Assembly: GCF_025639805.1 (NCBI RefSeq)
Contig: NZ_CP106735.1
Span: forward strand, 1,924,001-1,988,000
DNA length: 64,000 nucleotides
Direction: 5' to 3'
From: Reichenbachiella carrageenanivorans
Lineage (GTDB): Bacteria > Bacteroidota > Bacteroidia > Cytophagales > Cyclobacteriaceae
Shown: piece after piece, positions 1-7,268 of the stretch
Position numbering within the stretch: position 1 is the first letter of the stretch
Layout of the letters: the number at the start of each line of letters is the position of its first letter
Notes under the pieces: generated by a model
Told to the model about the DNA's origin: nothing
Seen by the model: only the letters and a program-made list of their open reading frames with translations
Database searches by the model: none
Position numbers and translations under genes: made by a program

Positions 1-207
1 GTAATTTTATCTCGAAATGGCTGTTTAGAGCCGTATGCGTGGATTTGTAGGTGTCGTGAAACTAGCAGTGAAAAAAGAGGATTTATAAATTGAAAGTATA
101 GGTTTTATGAAAAACGCTAAAAAAGGTAGGTTTCAAATACCTGTGTCTCGGAATGCCATATCATGGAGCACCTCGGTTTACTCTTCAGGCCATGATTTTT
201 GCTTCAG

Positions 208-2445
208 CTAAAATTCATCAAATAAAATTTGGCTTTTAGCGACGCCAAGTTCTGCTAGCATGAGCTGGGTGGCGGCGATCATCGGAGGAGGTCCACAGAG
301 ATAAAACTCGATTGAGCCAATGTTCTTATGGTTTTTGAGTTTTTTCTGCACGGTTTCGTGTACATAGCCTTTGGCGCCTACCCAGCCTTCTGTATCTTCT
401 GAGATTACCAGTTCAAAGTTGAAATTTTCATGATTATCGACCATTTGTTCAAAGTAATCCAGGTAGAAAGCATCTTGCAGTGATCGCGTCCCATACCAAT
501 AGCTAACTTTTCGGTTGGTTTTCAGCGTTTCGAACAAATAGGAAATGTGAGATCGGAGTGGAGCCATGCCAGCACCTCCACCGATATAGATCATTTCTGA
601 TTGTGTATCCCTGATATGAAAATCGCCGTGAGAACCTTGAATATTTACTAAATCCCCCGTTTTCAACTGAAATATATAAGATGAACCAATACCTGGTAAA
701 TGACTGCTTCCAATGGGAGGGAGTGCCAGTCTTACATTAAATTTCAATTCAGTACCTGTAGTAGGATTCGTCGCCAGCGAATAGTTTCGATGCGAGCAGA
801 TCTCATTTTTGATTTTGATGCCAAACAAGCTAATGGGGTAGGCCGCTATGACTGAAGCACTCAGGTCAGCGGGAGTCAACTGCCACTCTCCTGTGGGTAT
901 CTCTAAGTGTATAAAATCTCCGGGTGCGTAGCTGATGGTTTGCCCATTGGCAGGAGCCAACACCAATTCTTTGATATAGGTGCTCACATTCTCGTTGCTC
1001 ACTACGGTGTAGGCCAGGCTGGTCTTCTTGGTCAGTGCTTTAGTCAGGTCTATATAGAGTTCGTGTTGATCCACTTTCATAGGAAAAGTCTTGAGCGCCA
1101 AGCACACAGGAGGGCGAGTAGGTGATCCGTCTTTGATCAAAAACCTACCGTTGTGTTTGGGGCATTCGACCTCTTCGCCGATCACCAGCCCGTCGGCCAG
1201 ATGCGTGCTGCCGTGGGTGCATATCCCCTCGGAGGCATAAAATTGACCCGTTTTGGTGTGATAGATCGCAAAGGTTTGCTGCTCAAAATCGAGCCGTCTT
1301 ACTTCTCCGATACCGATTTCGGCGGTTAGCCCTAGCTTGACCCAGCCAGTCTCATTCATATCGAATGAGCTTCTTTGATAATCGACCTGATGACCCATCC
1401 CGTCGCTCGGAGCAGGGATGTCACGTACTACAAAATAGGCAGGGTCTTTCACTTGTTTGAATAATGTAGGGATAATCTCCTTGTAGGCCGAGATTATGCT
1501 AGGATAAGGTGGCGGGCAGTCCTTTTTGATCAACTCATGCAATTTGGGTAAGGCGTGATAGGGCACCAAAGGGTACATGTGATGCTCGAGGTGATAGTTC
1601 ATATTCCAGTAGAAAAATCGATTGATTTTATTCATAAGAATCGTGCGACAATTCAACCGGTGATCCAGTACATTTTCAGCTAATCCTGCGTGCTGTGTAA
1701 GGCCATAAAAGACAGCCAACCAAGTACCCAGAAAAGTAGGTAAAATGATCAGCATGAATGGAATAGGTGTTTTTAGATAAAAGCTCAAAGCAATCGAAAC
1801 ACTATAAATGAGTATATAAATACGAGCCCTGAGAAAGACACCTTGATGTGCCGATTTGGGCAGGTAGGTGGCTGTAGTCGGATCGATTTTGCCCAAGGCA
1901 TGCTTGACTATTTTTTTAAATTCAGCAGGGGCACTTTTCAATGCAAAAAACTGAAGACAGATCCCCAAGATATCAGGTGGACGAGGAACGGCGATTTCAG
2001 GATCTCTACCTCTGATGATGGTGTCGCTGTGATGGCGAGTGTGGCTCCATCTCCAAGGCACGGATTGGCGGTTGACCATAAATGAGGCAATCTCATAGAG
2101 CACGTTGTTCATCCAGTCGGATTTGAAAGCTGTACCATGGCTGGATTCGTGCCATCGGGAGTCCGATGAGCCGGCATACAATGCACAGTATATGAGATAC
2201 GGTATTATCGCATACCAATAGGGCCACCAAACGGCAAATAGCGTAGCGCTGCCGAGAATCAGTCCAAACCAAATCAGTGTATCAATGACGGCAGGAAGGT
2301 CTTTTCTTTCGAGCAATTGTCGCATGTCTGCCCTAGACACTGGGCAGTGGTACCAAGTGGCTTCAGCCAATCCATTGGCTACTGCTTTTTGTGCCTCGGG
2401 GCCAAGTAGACTATAGTCTCTTTCGGTCATGATTTTAGTACTCAT
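208..2445 (-). CDS. Fused membrane fatty-acid-desaturase-like oxygenase, Rieske and flavin reductase
   Basis: This 745-residue protein joins three redox modules. The first ~330 residues are a membrane desaturase/hydroxylase of the di-iron type: hydrophobic segments around residues 55-90 and 210-250, and the histidine boxes HESSH (~99), HTRHH (~135) and HLEHH (~285). Residues ~370-470 form a Rieske [2Fe-2S] domain with C-T-H and C-P-K-H ligand pairs. Residues ~480-745 form an FAD/NAD(P)H reductase with the YSLA flavin motif, GGGAGMAPLRS nucleotide motif and CGPPPM near the C-terminus. Electrons would pass from NAD(P)H through FAD and the Rieske centre to the di-iron site, so the enzyme should be self-sufficient. 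Its ATG overlaps the stop of the upstream isomerase gene as ATGA, so the two are translationally coupled. The substrate is unknown. A lipid is the default for the family, but the partner gene and polysaccharide-locus context make a sugar derivative possible. Confidence 0.85.
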   Translation of the reverse strand: MSTKIMTERDYSLLGPEAQKAVANGLAEATWYHCPVSRADMRQLLERKDLPAVIDTLIWFGLILGSATLFAVWWPYWYAIIPYLIYCALYAGSSDSRWHESSHGTAFKSDWMNNVLYEIASFMVNRQSVPWRWSHTRHHSDTIIRGRDPEIAVPRPPDILGICLQFFALKSAPAEFKKIVKHALGKIDPTTATYLPKSAHQGVFLRARIYILIYSVSIALSFYLKTPIPFMLIILPTFLGTWLAVFYGLTQHAGLAENVLDHRLNCRTILMNKINRFFYWNMNYHLEHHMYPLVPYHALPKLHELIKKDCPPPYPSIISAYKEIIPTLFKQVKDPAYFVVRDIPAPSDGMGHQVDYQRSSFDMNETGWVKLGLTAEIGIGEVRRLDFEQQTFAIYHTKTGQFYASEGICTHGSTHLADGLVIGEEVECPKHNGRFLIKDGSPTRPPVCLALKTFPMKVDQHELYIDLTKALTKKTSLAYTVVSNENVSTYIKELVLAPANGQTISYAPGDFIHLEIPTGEWQLTPADLSASVIAAYPISLFGIKIKNEICSHRNYSLATNPTTGTELKFNVRLALPPIGSSHLPGIGSSYIFQLKTGDLVNIQGSHGDFHIRDTQSEMIYIGGGAGMAPLRSHISYLFETLKTNRKVSYWYGTRSLQDAFYLDYFEQMVDNHENFNFELVISEDTEGWVGAKGYVHETVQKKLKNHKNIGSIEFYLCGPPPMIAATQLMLAELGVAKSQILFDEF

Positions 2446-3263
2446 TCTTGATTATATCTTTGATCTAAAAGGTTTTTCATAAACACATTGACTTCCCACT
2501 GGCTAGTCAGTGGCTGCTTGGTATGTGGTACTATAGGCATGTATGGAAAGGGGCCAAACTCTGTGGTGATTGTAAAATGTGAAAGGTCTTCTTTTCTTGC
2601 TCGATCTATGATACGATCCCACCACCCTAAGAAAGTTTGAAGTTCTACATTCCATTCATTTGCTCTGGGATCAGGTACTTGAGGCCCTTGTGTGTACCCA
2701 ACCCTTGAATGGATGTGCTCACTTCGAGCTATGGCTAGGTCGATGGCTTCCGCTTGATCGTCCAGCAGGGTTTCTGCCACGCAGCACCAATGGCTAAAAT
2801 CTGCCGTTAGTCGGATGTCTTTATTTGCTTTCAGGAAATGAGAAGTCACATGAGCGGCATAATTGAACCGACTACGATGTGTCTCATGTATGATTTTGAT
2901 GCCTGTTTGCTGGCTCAATTCTGCTGCAGCTTCAATCAATTCCATGTTTTGATCAAAAGAGAAGAAGTCTCGCCCAGTATGTGAATTGATAAACAAAGGA
3001 TTATGAATAGCCATAGCCATTAATCGTTCTAGGTATAAGGCTTTGTGTACTTCGAAATCTACCTGGTCGGTTTCCCAATGTTGACCGATCCATTCCATAC
3101 CCATGTCCATGACTTGGGCAATCTGACTGGCATTGGTGTTCTGATCAGTAGTCGAGAAAGGCAACTCTACGCCATCGTATCCGGCCTTTTTAGCTTTCGC
3201 CAAAAACGTATCAAAGTTTCCCGAGTCCATACCCCATTGTGGGCAAAAGAATAATGTCTGCAT
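2442..3263 (-). CDS. Sugar phosphate isomerase/epimerase, TIM barrel (AP endonuclease 2 family)
   Basis: A cytoplasmic protein of about 273 residues with the xylose-isomerase-like TIM-barrel fold. Four likely metal ligands lie in order: Glu in HETHR, Asp in TADFSHW, His in HIHSRV and Glu in TTEFGPFP. Members of this family isomerise or epimerise sugars or keto-sugars. A start further upstream is open, but the ATG giving MQTLFFCPQWG begins the conserved fold, so I chose it. The gene is co-translated with the fused oxygenase downstream (4-base overlap) and diverges from the GH92 gene. It resembles the second TIM-barrel gene near 34 kb, sharing ETHR and DFSHW. The real substrate cannot be read from sequence. 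Confidence 0.8.
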   Translation of the reverse strand: MQTLFFCPQWGMDSGNFDTFLAKAKKAGYDGVELPFSTTDQNTNASQIAQVMDMGMEWIGQHWETDQVDFEVHKALYLERLMAMAIHNPLFINSHTGRDFFSFDQNMELIEAAAELSQQTGIKIIHETHRSRFNYAAHVTSHFLKANKDIRLTADFSHWCCVAETLLDDQAEAIDLAIARSEHIHSRVGYTQGPQVPDPRANEWNVELQTFLGWWDRIIDRARKEDLSHFTITTEFGPFPYMPIVPHTKQPLTSQWEVNVFMKNLLDQRYNQE

Positions 3264-3433
3264 ACAATTCAATATTGAGTCCAAATATGAGTAAGTGCAG
3301 ATTTGCAATTCTTTGCTTTTTCAAAACAAGAGTTATTCTAGATTTAAAGCTGTTTTATCCAGATAGCAATGATTTACTTTTCATTTTCGAATGTCATCGC
3401 GTTGTTATGAATAAAATAGAAATGGTTAGAAAT

Positions 3434-5731
3434 ATGAATATCAAAAAGTTGAATCTGTATTTGTTGGTTTTGTTGAGTTTGTTTTCAGCCTGTCAATCCA
3501 AGAAAACCACTCCGCTGCTGGAGGTTGCAGATTATGTAAATCCATTTATAGGCACTACTGCTACTGGCAATACGTTTCCTGGTGCTGTGTTGCCATCAGG
3601 TATGGCAGCGGTGAGCCCGCACAATATCTACGACAAGGCGCTGAGTGAGAGTACACAGACAGGGATATATGTCTATGGAGAACCTTATATATATGGTTTT
3701 GGTCAGACACACTTGAGTGGTGTAGGTTGTCATATGATGGGTAATGTGATTTTAAATCCATCGACAGGAGATTTACAGGTAAAACCAATAGAGAATAGAT
3801 CGGCCTATGAAAATGAAATAGCCAATCCTGGGTATTATAGCGTAGATCTGACCGACACTAAGATCAAAGCTGAACTCAGTGCAACGATGCGTGTGGGGCT
3901 AAATAAATTTTCTTTTCCAAAAGGACAAGCACACGTTACCTTGGATATGTCTCACCCAGTGAATACCATCAATGGCGGGCAGATAAAAATTGTATCACCG
4001 ACCGAATTAGAAGGCTATGAAATAGACGGAGGCTTTTGCGGAAGCAAGATCAGGCATAAAGTATTTTATGTGGCACAGTTTAGCCAGGCAGCTGCTGCTG
4101 TTGGTTATTATGTGAATGGTAAAAAAGTATCGGAAGAGCATCTGACAGAAGTAGAAGGAGATAATGTAGGGGCATACCTGACCTATGATTTTGAAGCACC
4201 TACCGAACTCGTTGTAAAAGTGGGTATTTCTTATGTCAGTATCGAAAACGCAAGAAAGAATATTGAAGCAGAAGTCCCCGATTTTGATTTTGAAAAAGTA
4301 AGAACGGCAGCCGCGACAGCTTGGGATAGTAAATTGAATCGCATTAGCCTAGAAGGAGGTTCTGAAGAAGAAAAGGAAGTGTTTTACTCTGCCTTGTATC
4401 ACACTTTGATCTTACCATTCGAGATCAATGATGCCAACGGCGATTATCCAGCCTATCAATCGACTGATACCAAAATCCTTCCTTTCGTAGGGAGAGAGGA
4501 TACTGTAGGTATCAATCAGCCTACAAAGGTGCTGAATAGCAAAGAACCGAGATATTCTGCCATGTCATTGTGGGATACTTATCGAACTACTCATCCTTTG
4601 TTTGCCTTAGTATATCCAGATATGCAGACCAAGATGGTAAAGTCTATGCTAGGTATGTATCAGGAAAGTGGTCGACTACCGATGTGGCCTTTGATCGATC
4701 AGGAATGTGGATGTATGGTAGGAGATCCTGCTACATTGGTCATTGCGGATACGTACATGAAAGGGTTGAGAAATTACGATGTGGATTTGGCTTATGAAGC
4801 CATGACTGCTAATGCCAATTATCCTGAAGAGGGAGGAAATGGACTTCGTGCAGGAGGTACAGAGTATGCCCGAGATGGTTATATCCCTGAAGACAAGAAA
4901 ATCGACCTCCGAGTATGGGGCACAGTGTCTACGGCATTAGAGTATGCTCATGCTGATGCTGGATTGGCTAACGTAGCGAAAGATTTAGGGAAAATGGGCG
5001 ATTATGAAAAGTATAGGAATAGAAGTCTTGCTTATCAAAATTATTGGAATAAAGAGACGGGCTTTTTGCAAGCTAAGAATAGTGACGGTAGTTGGCTTAC
5101 ACCTTTTGATCCATTGTCCACAGCAGGAGAGATAGAAGGTTTTGATCACTTGGGTGGTTTGGGCTACGTAGAGGGCAATGCTTGGCAGTATTTGTTTTTT
5201 GTGCCGCATGACCCAGAGGGTTTACAACAATTGATGGGAGGAGAAATAAAATACTTGGACAAATTACAAGCGTGTTTCGATAGAGATTTGTTTGTCTTGT
5301 GGAACGAACCAGACATGAGTTACCCTTATTTTTTCAACCATGTGAAAGGGGAAGAGTGGAGAACACAAAAGTATGTGCAAGAAAGCCTAAAAAAGCATTT
5401 CAATACGTCTGCTGCCGGATTGCCTGGCAATGATGATGCAGGTACGCTGTCCTGCTGGGCGGTATTTAGTATGATGGGATTGTATCCAGATTGCCCTGGT
5501 ACACCGAGGTATCAATTGACTACACCGACTTTCGATAAAGTCATGATCAAATTGGATACTAATTATTACAAAGGCAAATCAATTGTCTTGCAAAAGACGG
5601 CATTATCAGATTCAGACTCATTCGAAAAAATCAAAAGCATCTTGTTGAATGGTAAACCAAATACTACCTATGAGGTATCGCATGATGATTTAACGGCAGG
5701 AGCCAAACTAGAATTTGTTATAGCCGAATGA
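3434..5731 (+). CDS. GH92 exo-alpha-mannosidase, lipoprotein
   Basis: A 765-residue GH92 enzyme, the usual length for the family. GH92 enzymes are calcium-dependent, inverting exo-alpha-mannosidases, mostly acting on alpha-1,2, alpha-1,3 or alpha-1,6 mannosides. The mature protein opens with the family hallmark DYVNPFIGT, followed by GNTFPGA. The acidic pair in GNDDAGTLSCW (about residues 667-668) is the site known to activate water in this family, and NEPDMSYPYFF is a further conserved stretch. The ATG at the start of MNIKKLN was chosen because it yields a lipoprotein signal with lipobox LFSAC (Cys20); upstream in-frame ATGs would bury that signal. The protein is thus probably periplasmic or surface-anchored. 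It is monocistronic, divergent from the isomerase gene and followed by a strong hairpin. Linkage specificity is not determinable here. Confidence 0.93.
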   Translation: MNIKKLNLYLLVLLSLFSACQSKKTTPLLEVADYVNPFIGTTATGNTFPGAVLPSGMAAVSPHNIYDKALSESTQTGIYVYGEPYIYGFGQTHLSGVGCHMMGNVILNPSTGDLQVKPIENRSAYENEIANPGYYSVDLTDTKIKAELSATMRVGLNKFSFPKGQAHVTLDMSHPVNTINGGQIKIVSPTELEGYEIDGGFCGSKIRHKVFYVAQFSQAAAAVGYYVNGKKVSEEHLTEVEGDNVGAYLTYDFEAPTELVVKVGISYVSIENARKNIEAEVPDFDFEKVRTAAATAWDSKLNRISLEGGSEEEKEVFYSALYHTLILPFEINDANGDYPAYQSTDTKILPFVGREDTVGINQPTKVLNSKEPRYSAMSLWDTYRTTHPLFALVYPDMQTKMVKSMLGMYQESGRLPMWPLIDQECGCMVGDPATLVIADTYMKGLRNYDVDLAYEAMTANANYPEEGGNGLRAGGTEYARDGYIPEDKKIDLRVWGTVSTALEYAHADAGLANVAKDLGKMGDYEKYRNRSLAYQNYWNKETGFLQAKNSDGSWLTPFDPLSTAGEIEGFDHLGGLGYVEGNAWQYLFFVPHDPEGLQQLMGGEIKYLDKLQACFDRDLFVLWNEPDMSYPYFFNHVKGEEWRTQKYVQESLKKHFNTSAAGLPGNDDAGTLSCWAVFSMMGLYPDCPGTPRYQLTTPTFDKVMIKLDTNYYKGKSIVLQKTALSDSDSFEKIKSILLNGKPNTTYEVSHDDLTAGAKLEFVIAE

Positions 5732-5753
5732 TAGTGTGCTAGCAGGTATAGGT

Positions 5754-5789
5754 AAAAAAGAGGCTGCTTCATATGAAACAGCCTCTTTT
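5754..5789. terminator. Bidirectional intrinsic terminator
   Basis: Two 11-base arms, AAAAGAGGCTG and CAGCCTCTTTT, with an inner TTCAT/ATGAA extension, lie between the convergent GH92 and sulfatase genes. A-rich and T-rich flanks allow function on both strands. Confidence 0.8.
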
Positions 5790-5805
5790 GCATTTGGTCA
5801 TTATC

Positions 5806-7266
5806 TTATCGACCTGCATCTGGATGATCACCCCATTCTGCTCTACGTTCTTCATCGAAATTGGGATTATCCTGTGGCATATCTGCACCGATAGAAGTCA
5901 GGTGATCATCTAACAGCCCAATGAGCTTGTTTGTGATTCCTTTTTCTGTTTCACTCAAATCATTCCTTTCCGCTAGGTCATTTTTCAAATGATACAATTC
6001 ATAAGTGATTTCATCATTATACCTTTTGATTAGTTTGTAATCTCCACATCGCACCGCACTTGCTGGTCGGTCGTGATGATACACTGGATAATGCCAGTAT
6101 TCGGTACGGTCGTCAAATAGGGCTGGGTTGTCGAAGATCGGCACGATGCTTTTTCCATCGAGAGTTAAATCGTCCGAATCATAATTGGCCAATTCTAAAA
6201 AAGTAGGATAAAAATCTATACCATTGACGAGGGCATGGTTTTCAGAAGAATCCGCTACATGGCCAGGCCATTTGACGATCAGTGGCACACGTATGCCTCC
6301 TTCATAGAGGTTGCCTTTTTCACCTCTTAGTGGTGCATTGGATGTTACGGGTTGGTTTCTGGTATATTTGAGATACTCAGGCCGATAGGGAGTGTACAGA
6401 CCGCCATTGTCACTATAAAATACAATCATGGTATTGTCGTTTAGTCCGAGTGCATCCAGCTTGTCCATCAAGCGTCCGACATTGTTGTCTAATGATTTCA
6501 TCATGGCAGCATACCAAGGATTGTTCACTTCTTCCGTTTTTTCTTTCGTAAGAAAAGGTGTTAAGAGCGAGTCAGGTACATCTAGCGGCAAGTGTACTGC
6601 AAAGTGAGACACCACTAGCATAAAAGTAGAATCCTTATTCTTATCTATAAAATCTATAGCAAAGTCTGTCAGTACATCGGTCAGGTATGCCGAGTCTGCC
6701 AGTTGAGGCTGTGGAGGCGTCAGGCGTTTATCCAGATTGTAGTAGGTGCCTCCTTTTGTGAAGCGAACTACTTCGTCGAATCCTTGGTTTTCTACTGCAT
6801 ATTGGTCGTCGTATCCTAGGTGCCATTTGCCAAAGTATCCGGTATGATAGCCTGCCTTTTGCAAAGACTCACCCATTGTCTCTATCTCTAAGGGTAAGTA
6901 CTGTGTCCTATTGATCACGGCTAGTTTGGATTCATAGGGTCTCCAGTGTCCAGGGATCCAGTCTGTAAGCCCTACTCTGGCAGGATACTGGCCAGAGAAT
7001 ACGCCCGCACGAGCAGGAGAGCAGACAGGTGCTGGTGCATAAGCATCGGTAAATTTCATTCCCTGTTGGGCCAAGCGATCGATGTTGGGCGTTTCATGGT
7101 AAGTATTGCCATAGCACCCTAGATCGGCCCAGCCTAAATCATCCGCATAGATAAATACTATATTTGGGTGATCTGCTTTTCCTTCTTCTGCTTGTTTAGT
7201 CGCGCAAGCTGAAAAAAAAAGGCTGCATGCTACAGCCCCTTTTAATACTATGTTGTTTATGCTCAT
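5806..7266 (-). CDS. S1-family sulfatase, lipoprotein
   Basis: A 486-residue sulfatase of the formylglycine-dependent S1 family. The maturation motif is C-S-P-A-R with Cys82 as the residue to be converted to formylglycine. Other landmarks are the metal-binding ADDLGWADLG near residue 41, GKWHLGYDD, and YSDNGG further on. A lipoprotein signal with lipobox FFSAC (Cys21) points to the periplasm. It follows the GH-A-like hydrolase gene by two bases and is surely in the same transcript. It would remove a sulfate ester from glycan fragments released by its neighbours. The sulfated position and sugar cannot be judged. No formylglycine-generating enzyme is visible in the window. Confidence 0.92.
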   Translation of the reverse strand: MSINNIVLKGAVACSLFFSACATKQAEEGKADHPNIVFIYADDLGWADLGCYGNTYHETPNIDRLAQQGMKFTDAYAPAPVCSPARAGVFSGQYPARVGLTDWIPGHWRPYESKLAVINRTQYLPLEIETMGESLQKAGYHTGYFGKWHLGYDDQYAVENQGFDEVVRFTKGGTYYNLDKRLTPPQPQLADSAYLTDVLTDFAIDFIDKNKDSTFMLVVSHFAVHLPLDVPDSLLTPFLTKEKTEEVNNPWYAAMMKSLDNNVGRLMDKLDALGLNDNTMIVFYSDNGGLYTPYRPEYLKYTRNQPVTSNAPLRGEKGNLYEGGIRVPLIVKWPGHVADSSENHALVNGIDFYPTFLELANYDSDDLTLDGKSIVPIFDNPALFDDRTEYWHYPVYHHDRPASAVRCGDYKLIKRYNDEITYELYHLKNDLAERNDLSETEKGITNKLIGLLDDHLTSIGADMPQDNPNFDEERRAEWGDHPDAGR

Positions 7267-7268
7267 TT

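Noticed and set aside
1..207. Possible end of a gene at the left edge (open frame to ~93)
   Set aside because: Too short to show any family feature; I cannot support a gene here.
3239..3433. N-terminal extension of the GH92 protein by up to 65 residues
   Set aside because: The extension overlaps the start of the divergent isomerase gene and precedes a perfect lipoprotein signal.
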